This document shows positions 24,811-36,345 of a stretch of 64,000 nucleotides of DNA, piece by piece. A program made the position numbers and the translations under genes. Each line of letters starts with the position of its first letter. Within the stretch, counting starts at the first letter, position 1. Below the pieces are notes generated by a model. That model was not told the origin of the DNA. It saw only the letters and a list, made by a program, of their open reading frames with translations, and did not search any database. This stretch comes from Trichoplusia ni (lineage: Eukaryota; Arthropoda; Insecta; Lepidoptera; Noctuidae): the NCBI RefSeq assembly GCF_003590095.1, contig NC_039500.1:3720001-3784000 (forward strand). The letters run 5' to 3'.

Positions 24811-26109
24811 ACAGACAATTTTTTTGTAATATCAAAATAAAAGGTTTTTTTTTATTTCTAAACAAAAAAAAAAACCTTCGACACCTATCATCAAATTAAT
24901 AACCATTTAAATCTAGCAAATCTAATAGAACCAAACATTCAAATCAAGTTGATACAACTATCATCTCCATCTCCACAAAGACAAGATAATATTGAAACCA
25001 TTCCATCTGCAGCTATCTTCTTTCAACTAAAAACCCACGAAACATCATTCAAGTGCGTCGGGCGGCCGGCGGCCTCACAAACGGGGCGGTTCGCTTTCAT
25101 ACGGATTATTCAATTAAGTCGCATTCATTATAATGCACATCAGCAATGGTAAAAAGCTACATAAAAGGCTTGCAATTTCTTTATTACCTCATTCCAATTC
25201 CGGTGACGACGTTGTCAATATAAGAAACATAAGATAGATGCCACTTCGCGACCATCTACTAACGAATTCCGAATTTATAACGCAACAACCAATCAATTAC
25301 TTTCGATTTTCAACCTTGTAGCCGTTAGCTAAAATCTAAATTGATTTGGGACATTCCGCAAAAAAACATCGCCAATGTTGTCGAAATTTAAACGTATGAA
25401 ACGACAGTTAGATTTAGTCTTTATTGGAAGACAATAAAATACATAATCGTTTGATTCGGACAATCGTAGTAGAGCATTTTCGAACTGGCGCGTTTGCGAT
25501 TGTTTACATCGATTGTGTGTCCCTATCGCTCTCACGGTTAATCGTATAAGCGTTCTCGTTCGTTGGGATACGTGACTGAACATTCAGATGTTCGCTTGTG
25601 CCCAGATAATGGTTGGTAGGTTTGACAATAACATTAGTTCGGATACGAGCCGCTTTGATTGGATTATTGAAAGATATCGACGTGCCGGTGATTTATGAGC
25701 GCCTGGTACATCAAGTGTGTAGTTCTCAGACCAGACGTAATTTTATGATGGCATATAAATTATCACCCCATCATAAAGTTGTGAAACATGTCTGATTGGT
25801 GTGCTTTGCCATGACTAAATGTATCATTAAACTTTACTACAGTCAATAATCAGATGAAATGGCCGACGATTCCATATTTTCATTTCAAAGTTAATCGGTG
25901 TATTTGATTCGGAGTCATAGAAATATAGTTTACTTACGTTATTCACAGGAAACGGTAAAGTATTAACTAACTGTTGGCTCATAGCTATGATGGTTAAAAT
26001 TTTCAAAACGGATTTATAGTTTTTGATTGCACGCATTTTCTCCCTATTTTTGTAACATAATTTTACTTCCAGTTTTCTTAACGGTATTCATCCTGTCTCA
26101 AATGGTCTA

Positions 26110-26212
26110 CCTAACTCTGGAACCTTTTTTATATCAAACCTCTAGTTCCTGAGATAAGTGCGTTCAAACGAACTACGAATAAAAACTCTTCAGCTTTGTA
26201 ATATTATAGTAA
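26110..26212 (-). mobile_element. decayed Helitron-family fragment
   Basis: It contains TAGTTCCTGAGATAAGTGCG and AAAAACTCTTCAGCTTTGTA followed by ATATTATAGTA, corresponding to the 5' half (on the - strand) of the complete copies at 23091 and 28158. The CTAG end is absent. Confidence 0.55.
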
Positions 26213-26830
26213 ACATTTACAGGGTAAAAAACCTACCTTCCAATCGCAAAAACTGTTCCGCCGAGCCTCTGACTAGAAAGACTACAAGCTCATCCCTGAC
26301 CTTCACAAATTAGAGAGGCATCGCTAGAAGAAGAAGAATCGAGAAGACGAACTTATTCTTCTTTTCGTATGATTGATGAACATCCTGGTAACAGAGTTAT
26401 TAAGGCCTCTGATGTAGTTTTAATACTCCAAAGTTTCTCATCTTTGCTGGTTTCCTAACGATGATTTCATTTCCATCTTAAGCAAGCGATAATTACATTA
26501 ATTACCTTGGTAGTTACACGCACGTAAATTCGAAAAGACAATGGTACGTGGATTTGCATCTACGTTTTTTGAATTCAAAGTGGAATGATCCTGCCAATAA
26601 GCTGAGAGGATGGTGATTTAAGGGACCACAATCACCGTTTTCTGCATTTTCAGTTTTTCAAACGAAAACTGACACTTTCAGAACCGATGATAGACTAAGG
26701 GTAGGAGAAAAATCATTTTCTCTTACAAATCTAAGACGTAGGTACACCATTCTTCTTGCGATTACATCCAATGTGACTTGAGCGAAATGTAGAGTTACAA
26801 AAGACGCGTGTTGTACGTTCATCTTTTTCA

Positions 26831-27070
26831 ACACATTTGAAAAAGGAGGAGTTTCTCAATTCTGTATGAAGGATTGCAACGCATTGCCGTACACCGACAC
26901 AAAAACGCGGATGACATAGCACGGCGGTTCAGGTTTAGTCAGTAAAAGTCTGACACTACCCATTTCCTTCCCCGAGGGAGTGGGTGTCCATGAGGATTCT
27001 CCCGCCTAAACAAAAAAAAAAGGAGTTTCTCAATTCGGCAGTTTTTTTTTTTATTATGACTCCCAATTTT
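26831..27070 (+). repeat. two copies of a GGAGTTTCTCAATTC repeat family
   Basis: GGAGTTTCTCAATTC occurs at about 26846-26860 and again at about 27022-27036, both after an A-rich run and the second followed by poly-T. A third, more diverged copy is near 34728-34742. Similar poly-A/GGAGG(T)TTCTCAATTCG segments are widespread in lepidopteran intergenic DNA. The class is not determined here. Confidence 0.4.
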
Positions 27071-27773
27071 AAATGTCAAAAGATAAAAGGTAGATCATTT
27101 TCCGAAGATGTCCGTTCATTGTGTGAGATCAGTGCGTCTACTACGAGCTCGTCAAATAGAACAATTACTATAGTCTAAGTGCAAGCGAGACGGTTTTCTG
27201 CAGTGTGTGGTGGTGTATCACTTTTATAGTGATATTTCAGTTACTTTAAGCGACCACTATAAGCGTTAGCTAAAGTCTAAATGTAAACGACTTCAAAACT
27301 AGGTTCTGTAAAACATATATTTCTCTTGTTCTTCATGTTGATTGAATGACTAAAAGATATTGCACTGACAAGTCAAAGTCACCTATCGAAAAGGATGTCA
27401 TGTATGGAAATGTTTTTTTTAGTTAAACAATACCGATAAATTAACTATGTTGAAAAACTTGAGACCTTTCTATACTAAGTAGGATGTCCTAAGTAGAGTT
27501 TAATATCTCCCTCGAGAAGGAATTATTTAAAAGAGTCGTCGAGTGTTAGCGCTGCGTTTGGCGCACTTCCCGCCAGTAATTTGGAATGAATCAACATTAT
27601 TGCATACATGATTATGTTTTGACTGTCTCGTTTGTATTTATATTTTTAGAGATTTGATTTATCTGTTATTTCTTTAGATTTTTTGTGAGTGAGTTGTCTG
27701 GAAATGACTAGGATATTCTCTTTGTAACTTACCCATATAGCATATTTCTTGAGGTAAATTCGTAATTGTTTGA

Positions 27774-27890
27774 ACTCAATACTCAATACTCAATACTCAA
27801 TCATTTATTGCATTCCATATGTTACAGAGATGGTAGAAAATAAATAGCAGTTAGAGTTCAATATGGACCCTGTTGGGCACGCAAAAATAT
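27774..27890 (-). mobile_element. 3' tail of a non-LTR retrotransposon with ACTCAAT tandem repeat
   Basis: Four perfect 7-base ACTCAAT units (27774-27801) precede CATTTATTGCATTCCATATG. On the - strand this reads as a 3'UTR ending in AATAAATG plus a short tandem tail, the typical 3' end of several insect LINE clades. The rest of the element is missing. Confidence 0.45.
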
Positions 27891-28075
27891 AGGAGAGAGG
27901 AAGAGGGCAGAATAGCAATTTAGGCAAATTAATATTGCCATAAATAATAATTAATAATAATTGTATAATATTAATATAATAGTTGTTACTTTTATTATGG
28001 TTTGTTTAGGCAGGGTGATTTAAATTTACAATTGTTTTATCATCCAGATACTTTAACAGCGACATCGCGACAGCC

Positions 28076-28150
28076 CATGATTAAAGACTCCGATCGAGTC
28101 CAAAACTAGTTGGACAATCCCGATAAATACGCGTGAGTAAGCCGTTTTAT
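28076..28150 (+). repeat. palindromic repeat family 'CGATAAATACGCGTGAGTAA', copy 1
   Basis: It carries the right-arm signature GACTCCG, AAACTAGTTGGAC, CCCGATAAATACGCGTGAGT and GCCG. The left arm is absent. It lies seven bases from the CTAG end of a Helitron at 28158. Confidence 0.6.
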
Positions 28151-28157
28151 ATAATTA

Positions 28158-28426
28158 CTAGCTGTTGCCCGCGACTTCGTCCCCGTGGGTAGAAAATATA
28201 AGTTATGATTTAGGTATACCGGCCCGGTTTTTTTTCACATTTTCTATTGTATCTTAGCTCCTATTAGTCGCAGCGTGATGATTTATAGCCTAAAGCCTTC
28301 CTCGATGAATGTTCTATTCAACACAAAAAGATTTTTCAATTTGGGCCATTAGTTCCTGAGATTAGCGCGTTCAAACAAACAAACAAACAAACTCTTCAGC
28401 TTTATTTATTAGTATAGAAGTATAGA
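28158..28426 (-). mobile_element. non-autonomous Helitron, complete copy
   Basis: It has the same structure as the copy at 23091: CTAG at 28158-28161 and CCCGCGACTTCGTCCCCGTG next to it, a shared body, then a (CAAA)n tract and TTATTAGTATAGA at the other end. The last eight bases (AGTATAGA) are duplicated, so the 5' terminus is either 28418 or 28426. A host A precedes it and T follows 28426. No coding capacity. Confidence 0.75.
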
Positions 28427-29573
28427 TAATGTACTTTTTTTGCCTCTGCTGAGTTTTCGTAGAAAACTATGAATGGAGCATCTTTCGATATTTCTTTAAA
28501 AGCTATGACATTTTTTTTCAAAAACGTTTAACTGTTTGTCAAGAAGCACATCACTATCAGAAAAACAAAGAGAAGAATCCTAAAATAATAATTTGAGTCT
28601 TCATCTAAAATCAACAGTTACAATTTAACTTGTCTGTTCTTAAATACGCGCGTCAACATAATGTAGGTAAACTCTTGTCGACTTATCTTCGTTTCTACCT
28701 ACTGTTACATAATAAAATCACAATGTAAACTGATCTCCATTTATTTCTTAATGTTAGTAAAAGACAAAAAAAATTTAACGTTAAAAAATACTTTAAAGTC
28801 CAAATACTTTCAATTATTTTGTTTATCTATTTTTAATGTTCAATCAGTGTCCAACTTTTGCCACCTCCTTGAACACCTCCTAATACATTACATGGTACTT
28901 GAAAGGTCTCTATATCAGATCCACTGTTCTTATATTTGCGCATTTTCTTTTGCCTTTTTAACTTTGAAAGTGTAACATATGCAGCTAGTAATCAGTAAGT
29001 GAGTCCCCATAGCCAGCATAGGTAGACAAACGCTTACAATTATGAGTTGTGAACCGCTCGGCGTTACTGCCGACCCCGCTGGAGTCGAGTTTAAGTACGT
29101 TTCCTTCATTTCGGAATTCCCTCTCACAATGATTGTAGCAATTTTCCGGGGCATCCGTCGTGAGAGGCCGCGGGGGCGGTAGGCCAGGAGACATGGCCCG
29201 AATGGGAATTTTATCTACTAGGTACATGATTCTAAAGGAAAATTATGTATTCTTGGTAATAAAACAAAATATTACCGAACTGTATAGCCGTATATTAGTG
29301 GCATATTCTGTTAATTAAATATCAGTCAAGTTTATTTATCTTAAATAGCAGGTATCGTCTTGCTGTGTTTTGACACCGCACCTATCTACAAATAACATAA
29401 GCATTTGTTGTGTTAATCATAAACAACATAATCTCATAATACTAAAAACTAAAATCACAAAAAAATCCTTCACGATTGTTTCTTTGCCTTTACTTATATC
29501 TACAAACTGCAACCTTACAACCCAGATAAAACTACCTACCAAGACCACGTCTCTTGCCCTACAAGGGGCGGAG

Positions 29574-29625
29574 GGCGGAGGAGGGCGGCGGAGGGCGGCC
29601 TCCTCAAAGGGGGCGCAGTGACGTC
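29574..29625 (+). promoter_or_regulatory. G-rich GGAGGGC minisatellite and CRE, possible CpG promoter
   Basis: The run GGGG-CGGA-GGG-CGGAGGA-GGG and onward has four G-tracts with loops of at most seven bases, the standard quadruplex pattern. It is followed by a GGGGGCGC segment and TGACGTC at about 29620. No adjacent coding exon is recognised on either strand, so promoter activity is speculative. Confidence 0.35.
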
Positions 29626-30319
29626 GCTTGAGCGTGTGAAAATTACATTCCGAGAGTGCCTCGCATATCTATCACTTGCAAATTTAACTTCAGTTCAGAA
29701 CAGCGGTAGTGCGCGGATTCCGTTCTATGTATTAATGTTATATACTGAAGCTATGTATGTCTTGAGGCGGCTGGATAGAGGATATCGTCACGTTTTCTAT
29801 ATATAGTCATATACTATTTAAAATGTTATATACGAACGTGTTTTAAACGAAAATTGGATGGAGAAAGTAAAAGACTGGATAGAGAGGAAAAATCTAAGGG
29901 CATTTGCTGTGCAGTGTGGGCAGGGCAGTAATGGCTAAAGAAAAAAAAGATGTTTCCAATATTGCTAGTTTTTCTGGCTAGTGATGTTGAATCATGCGTT
30001 AATGCTCATCGTATCCTTCAAAACTAGATAAGATATATTCATACAAAAATATTGTAAAGAGATTTAATTTTCATACATGTTCATACAGCGTCACTAACTT
30101 GTCTTCGAAGATTGTAAGTAAAAATTATCATGAGCATATGTTATATCAAAAGATGAAAAAAAAACGGCATTTAAAGTCATATGATGGTTAAAGAAGAAAA
30201 ACTTTGTGTAACTTTTAGAATAAGTTAGTTATTAAATAGTTGTCTGCAAGTCAAAACAATTAGTAGTGTAGGTACTCGTAGTAGAGCAGACAGACATAGC
30301 GGCATCTATCACGGTTGAT

Positions 30320-30400
30320 GAGATTTACCTGGTGACGGACGGACGGACTGACAGACAGCGTCGCCTTAGCGTTTTTACCCTTTAAGTAGACCGTAAAAAA
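30320..30400 (+). repeat. GACGGACGGAC repeat-family fragment
   Basis: GATGAGATTTACCTGGTGAC, then GGACGGACGGACTGACAGACAGCG, is written here as a tandem of GACGGACG units. It leads into CGTTTTTACCCTTTAAGTA. Relatives lie at 43780, 53640 and 57925. This family is common in insect genomes. The class is unassigned. Confidence 0.5.
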
Positions 30401-32084
30401 ATGTCATTTTTATTTTACATTCAATTATAATATAGCACTTTACAGTGACTGTGTGTGATATGAAAACCGACTGAGTATGTTTCAACATTTCTTCTCAGAG
30501 GATATTAGGAAATGACGACTCTAACATCTCTTAAAAAAGACAAGTAAAAGTATCTAATGATATATCGAATTACAAAATAGACGATTTCATCCATATAAGT
30601 AATCAGTCTTGTAAATCTGTCAAGAAAAACAGATGACACTCAAAACTAAAGTCCCCAAATGAGATAGTGATTCGATTTCTAACCAAACACAGAATTGTTT
30701 AGGTACCGAGAAGATCGCACTACGTAACCTCCAATTGCAGTTTTGTCTGAATCAGCGCGGGGACAGCAATCAGAAACACATTAACGTACCCCACCTGCAG
30801 CTTGGGTAATACGGTATACTTAAATTTCTATTAATAATGCACATCTTTTGCGTATGAAAATGAGGTATAGTGGTTGAGGTATAGTTAGATCAGCGTTATT
30901 ATGTGGAGCGCTTAGATGATGGCAGCCACGTCGTCAGAGCTTTGTCTTAAGCGCAATGAACAAAGAATTATGGTCTGGTATTTTCCTGATGCTCATATAG
31001 TTACGGCACATCATAATAAATTGTGGTGACACACTTTAGCATGCACGTTTGTATCAAAATTTCAAAGATGTATTATGGTCGGCCTTGCGCTGCTGAAGAG
31101 TGCTGATGGTACTATCACCTGCTCGTCATATGCTCTCAAAAAGCTTGCGTTGTTCTTGACTATTATCTCATGCAATTTTAGGAAGGCTTCGCTAATTTTG
31201 GGCTTGATTTATAAATTCTTGTGTGTTTGAGATGACGCGGCGGTATTGCGACTCAAACTCCGTCATGACGTGGTTCCAAAACATGTCACAATGGGTTGGT
31301 GTTCAGTGTCGAAAAAATAGTGTATGTTATTTTTAGGTGATTTTGATTCTAAATAAGTTATTTCTTCATTATAAAATGTGAAAAAAAAATGCAGTGCAAC
31401 GGCAGCACCGTCTTATAAAACATTTGATACTAATATTTACAAAGTGTTTAATAAACCATAAATTATTATTGATTCGCAATACGCTTGCTCCAATACAGTT
31501 AGTTAAACTAATTTTAAATAATATAAATTTCGAGTCTCGAGTCTCGAGTTTCGAGTATGGATTATGATAGCTAAAAGGCAGCAGCTAGATGGCACGACAA
31601 GAATCAACTGAAACCCTAAAGACAGGAAACAAACGCAAGCAAAACAATCACTGCTTGGGAAAAGAAAATTGACCTCTATTGCGAACAAAAAATTCCATGC
31701 CCACTAAGAACTACAAGCAAGGAAACTCCCATAGACTCATAGCCTCCTTCATAATGATACCTTCCGTGACAAAACAGCCTACCGAAGGGAATAGAACCTT
31801 GGAACATTAAATACAGAAGTTTACGGTGAAGCGGCACATAGCATTGTTCAATCTAAGTTTTAAAAGTTTGAATATTTAAAGGATGCGGTGGCCGTGTCTC
31901 CTGGGCAGGCATCTGTTCCAAATAGAAGTTAATAATAGAAGATGCTGGAGATACAAGGAGAGCAAGTTTAGGAGTGTTTGTGGTCAATTGTGACGTATGG
32001 CGGTATAAGTTGTACGTCATATATGCAGGAGAGGACGATGAGCAATGTTGATTGTAAAACAGGATTGTTGAAAGATGCCGTCAA

Positions 32085-32250
32085 TGTTGTAAATTATGAA
32101 ATGATGTCACGCGTATTTATCGGTATGGCCCGACTAGTTCGATTATCGAACTGGAACCCGCCGCATCAGCTCATGAGGACTCCGGATGGGTCCGAAACTA
32201 GTCGGCGGTCTCGATAAATACGCTTGAGTAAACCGTTGCATTATTTATTA
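32085..32250 (+). repeat. palindromic repeat family, full two-armed copy
   Basis: The left arm ACGCGTATTTATCGGTATGG (32109 on), followed by CCCGACTAGTT, is complemented by the right arm AACTAGTCGGCGGTCTCGAT followed by AAATACGC. Terminal similarity extends outward to ATGAAATGATG on the left and GCATTATTTA on the right. The central unpaired part carries GAGGACTCCGGATGGGTCCG. This copy shows that the family is a foldback element. Other copies keep only one arm. Confidence 0.65.
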
Positions 32251-32490
32251 ATTAATCATTGTCACGATAGTTACAAATAAAATTGTAAATGTTTCTAGGA
32301 TTGTCGTTATAATTATTGTTAATGTTATCTTTATCGTAAAACAATGTGCTTTTATTCCATTTTGTTCGATATCAATCCTTAGGTGTGAAGTAAGTCTAAA
32401 AATTAAGCACGCTAGACGCTTTGCCGCGATAGACGAAATGACAAGCTCAAGCGCAAGGTAGCACCAAATTTACCTGAATGCCTATTTTAA

Positions 32491-32709
32491 ATGGATAAGC
32501 CAAACCTTAGGTACACATTTAGTCAATTCCATAAATCATCACCCAATTGTGAATTATGCAGTAAAGTTGAGGACGTGCAGCATTTGCTGATGGATTGTGT
32601 CAAGAATAAAAGGGAAAGGGAATCACTGATTAAGGAATTCAAATTAAACATTTTAGATGTTGGTCTTCTCATATTTTTTTTTGTCAAATCCTGTTTCAGA
32701 AATTACTAA
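32491..32709 (+). pseudogene. non-LTR retrotransposon ORF2 C-terminal zinc-knuckle remnant
   Basis: The open frame encodes DKPNLRYTFSQFHKSSPNCE, continuing with LCSKVEDVQHLLMDC. The spacing is C-x2-C-x7-H-x4-C, followed by a basic RERESL stretch. This is the CCHC motif found after the reverse transcriptase (and RNase H) in many insect LINE ORF2 proteins, where an HLL..C segment is typical. No upstream reverse-transcriptase domain is present in frame, and the downstream part becomes T-rich. It is a 5'-truncated, dead fragment. The clade (Jockey/I/R1-like) cannot be fixed from this piece. Confidence 0.55.
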
Positions 32710-34719
32710 ACGAATATGTGGTCTGGTCGGAGTATGTAATCAGTGATTCCCTGTTCAGTAGCGTGTAAGTAAATTTAGTATAAGGTACAATGGGGTTGAC
32801 GTATCCGTGTGGATAAAAACCCATTAAATATAAATAAAGATTTAAAAAAACCATAAATACTCGACTAGTAACTAGAAGTCCAACAGACATTTAGTTTGTT
32901 AACCTGACACGACTTTCTAAGAATTAGAAAACCAATAGAACAATCCAAGAAAGAAACGCTATCGACATCAAATTCTCTGGAATGTCTACATCAAACGATG
33001 CCTCTTTAACACCACCAATACATAGAAAGTACAGAACAGAACAGAAGAGAACATAGTATTTTATGACGTAACAGGTGTTTCAAAACAGATGTAGTTTATG
33101 TCTCTCAGTAGTTTGAGAGCGTCGTAAAATGTTGGCAATGACGTGCAGTAAACAGCATGATGTGCAGACGAATCGGGAATGGGGGCATAAAATAAGTTCT
33201 TTTACGAATTAAGGAGCTTGATTTTTCTTGTAGGAAGAATAAACTTTCAGGTTGCCTTCTGAGGGTTTCATTGAAGACGATCTCAATGGTCGGATTCTTC
33301 TCCTAACGCCTACCGTCACATTTTATTGCTGGTGTGTAAAAGAGATACCGCTCTACCCCTTGTATTGCGCTATCGCGCTTCTACAACCATAATAATATAA
33401 CTTTAAGACGTGTTGACCTTCTTATCCTTAGGAAGAACTGTGCCTATCTGATCTAAACACAGTAAAACAGTATCCTATAGGAAGGCTTTAATCAGGACTG
33501 TAACAAAAGAAAATAACTTATTCTGCAAGTAGGATATATTTATCATCATTTTCACACGTCTTTTTTGAGAACGCTGGATTCGATATTTACTATCTAGCTA
33601 CCCTGAGAAGAAGCGTCGAAACAAGCTGAGGGTTCATGGGTTCTTTCAAAGTCCAGACAATTTTAAAATGCGATTAAAAGTGTACGTACGAGTGTAGACC
33701 AACGCAGAGTATTTTTTGGAGTAGCCTTATGAAGAATGACAGTCAAATTCAACTAATTACCGTACTAAAACCCCTGACTTAATAGTCTAAGGCACTATTT
33801 GCAATCGGATGTAAAATCATCGTGAGGAAACTTCGAATCTTAAATCACCAATCGCTGGTAAGCAAGAGTGGAGAAATGCTCATCATTTCTCCTTCCTTCT
33901 GAATACAAAAATTGTCTTCTACAGAATTTCTACGTGAATTAGATGTCTGCAGCGGCATGTCTTAGCTGGATATGAGTCCTTTTTGGTTTCGTTAATATTT
34001 TTCACTTTATAGGAACAGAAACAAAATCGTATCAATTGCTATTTAACTCATTCTGTTAGCCTTTATATTTTTATTTCCTTGAAATCTTAAATATTTACAA
34101 TTAAAATAATCTTGTTGCGGGTTAAACAACGCACCATGAAATTCTTCTCGTAAAAACCTATTTAAATTAAAAACGTTTTTGTTTACAAACGATCCCATGA
34201 CGAAACTTGTTAAAAACGATACTGGTAGCGACATCTAGTATGCGATAGCGTTACTATACGACAGTTCAACTGCGATTCGAACCCTCGTTCATTGAGTTAC
34301 AAGTTTTGTTTATTTCGTCCAGTAAATAAAAACAAAGTCATTTACTATAATCAAACACCAATTTACATTTCTTTTATTTAATTATTTCATTAAAAAAGAA
34401 ATGTATTTCATACTTTTAAGAATAATTTAAGTCACTAGTTAGACATCACTTTTCATCGAATTGCCTATAGTATTTGCGAATGCTTTAGCAAAAAATAATA
34501 CACTTAAATAATGCAGGTAGCTACTACTATAAAATCATTTCAAGTGACTTTTATCTGTCACCTACATACATTTGAGAGTTCTCCATGCCGATAACGGTTG
34601 AAGATCTGTGACAAGCCTGTAGGCTAGAGGGACAGAAGACAGCTACTTTCTGGACTAGCCTATGATGAAAAGTTAAAGAAAATCGAGACATTCAAAATTG
34701 AGTTCTATTTTCAAAGGAC

Positions 34720-34860
34720 TTAAAAAGGAGTTTCTTAATTAGCATGTTTATTTTTCTTTTTAATATTGTTACCTCATAACTTCGAACTGTATGAATCGAG
34801 TGTGTTCATTATTTTTTAAATTGAATAGTCATTTAGCAGTCTTTTGGATCCGTTACAAAA
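34720..34860 (+). repeat. diverged GGAGTTTCTTAATT repeat copy
   Basis: AAAAAGGAGTTTCTTAATTAG is followed by a T-rich run, then CCTCATAACTTCGAACTGTA. This is the same order as the copies near 26846 and 27022 but longer. Non-coding; class unassigned. Confidence 0.35.
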
Positions 34861-35823
34861 AACATCAAGTTTGGCTCAACCGTTTTTAATTATAATTATC
34901 ACAATAATCTAGAAGGAAATAATGGACCCAAACAAATTTAAAAAAATGTTACCATATTTTAGTTCTAATAATTACAATTCAAAATGAAAGCGCAAACTTA
35001 TTAAAATTAACTGAGTCAAGGTGCGCGATTCCAAAGTGTCACACTACTGAGGAGAGCCGACAAGAAACATCACACGTTGCACATTGAATAACATAATTTA
35101 ATTAAGAGAGAAATGCAAAGCACAGAACTACAAACATTTAACATTTAAAAAACCTCTCGCACTTAAACGGACTATCATCTACAAAAAAAAAAGAATATGT
35201 ACTTATATTTTGTATTTTTTAATGTCGGCAGGATCAAAGCTCGGCCGCTTGCGCGCGCGCACACACATTGTACGCTAATGCGCGCATTCACCACGAGAGG
35301 CGAAGTACGGACGGGCGCGGACGCGATTGTGACCGAACGTAGTAAATTTCATTGTTCAAACCTTTTACTTATTTAATTTAACATAATAGAAAGTTTAGAT
35401 TTTTGGATTTGTTTGACATTGCTGCGACATTGAGTTCTTTAGGTCATAAAGAGATCACTCAATAGATGAAGGGTTTTGATAGATCAATAGCCGTTCTTTT
35501 AAACGCAAACACTTTATTTTACGAGTTCAACTAATACTTTGAATGCAGAATGGGTTCATAATTCCATCATTCTGAAATTCTGTCCACTATTTCTTCTCAT
35601 GATCTCGGATCAACGTTTGCATATGCGGTCAGATTGCCTCTTTCATTTCCCTCTAACGCGCTATTATGCGTCTTTATATCTGTTATCAGCTTTGAAACTT
35701 ACCAAAACCTTTTCATCACCAAGACAAAGCCATGTCAACATTATAATGTATGAATATTGGAATCCAGTAACGGAAATGACTAAGACAATAATAAAAGTCA
35801 TGCACAGGAATAAAATCTAATAA

Positions 35824-36186
35824 CTAGACTGCGACTGTGGCCTCTCTTACATTGGTCAAACAAAACGAAACATAGGGATCCGCGTTAAAGAACACATCGC
35901 TGACGTCAAATACCACCGTTCAACGAAGTCTGCAGTCCAAGGCTCCAGCCATTATATTACATTTGATCAACCACAGATCCTCGCTAAAGAATCCAAATTC
36001 CTACCCAGGATGTTTCGCGAGGCTATTGAGATTAGAAAACACCCTCATTTCAATAGAGAAGATGGCTGGAAGATAACACCTACTTGGGACCCAATTATAC
36101 AGAAACTCAAGGCCAAACCCAAGAGCAGCGCTGCAGGACATCAAGACACAAGTGAGCTCATACTGCGTAGGTCGGACCACAAATAA
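35824..36186 (+). pseudogene. Penelope-like retroelement, GIY-YIG endonuclease fragment
   Basis: This is an uninterrupted 120-codon frame ending in TAA at 36184. It begins LDCDCGLSYIGQTKRN, with the GIY-YIG-like motif (L-S-Y then Y-I-G). R-x3-R-x2-EH follows (RNIGIRVKEH), then a conserved block with SSHYITFD. The final part reads MFREAIEIRKHPHFNREDGW. The REAIEI-K-H-x-N-R-E-x-G-W block is characteristic of the C-terminal endonuclease of Penelope-like elements. The reverse transcriptase that should precede it is missing: a stop lies immediately upstream (35821-35823) and no RT motifs are seen before it. The 3' flank (36240-36340) contains GTGTCGAAACGTCGGGAACT, which I associate with PLE ends. 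A 5'-truncated copy. Confidence 0.75.
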
Positions 36187-36345
36187 TTAGTTAAAATAAG
36201 AAGGTAAAAAGAGCAACATCTTCTTTCAAGACGAACGCCATCTCAGTCTACCCGTGACCATAATACCTGCAAAGGTGTCGAAACGTCGGGAACTAAAATC
36301 TAAAATTAAACCGCGATAAAATCCGTAAAAGTAGTTTCATTTCAA
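36187..36345 (+). mobile_element. Penelope-like element 3' non-coding end
   Basis: Sequence immediately after the endonuclease stop, including AAAGGTGTCGAAACGTCGGG and CGCGATAAAATCCGTAAAAG. The downstream boundary is not defined by a visible target duplication. Confidence 0.45.

Larger units (their letters stand above)
1746..26400. promoter_or_regulatory. dispersed array of bipartite motif TACCAGG-N4-CA(T/G)(A/G)
   Basis: Nineteen TACCAGG heptamers occur on the two strands. Eighteen have CA(T/G)(A/G) exactly four bases downstream. Plus-strand sites start at 1746, 5896, 7353, 9652, 11424, 17410, 20841 and 20960. Minus-strand sites span 7781-7795, 10243-10257, 11810-11824, 12614-12628, 13193-13207, 14475-14489, 20086-20100, 22688-22702, 22858-22872 and 25694-25708. 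The site at 26386-26400 has the CAT shifted by one base. Two CACCAGG variants with the same downstream part lie at 6041-6055 and 13808-13822. Flanks differ from site to site, so this is not a transposon family. The fixed spacing and invariant CA suggest the binding site of one multi-zinc-finger or architectural factor. Which factor is unknown. Confidence 0.75.
23360..27770. other. intergenic: end of the motif array and start of repeat-rich DNA
   Basis: This contains the last two TACCAGG-type sites (25694-25708 and 26386-26400), a CpG-rich patch at 23590-23745, a Helitron head fragment (24479), a SINE (24640) and a decayed Helitron fragment (26110). It also has copies of a GGAGTTTCTCAATT repeat. 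No gene was recognised. The AT-rich open frames are short and unconvincing. Confidence 0.5.

Noticed and set aside
7353..26400. TACCAGG array as canonical CTCF sites
   Set aside because: The core resembles the CCA(C)CAGG part of CTCF motifs, and the site at 9652 is close, but most sites lack the GGCGC part and instead have a fixed CA(T/G)(A/G) four bases downstream. CTCF is not excluded in a diverged form, but the data do not support it.
31060..31310. Apparent decayed coding sequence on the - strand
   Set aside because: A stretch of about 29 codons is open, then several stops occur. I could not match it to a family and do not report it as a pseudogene.
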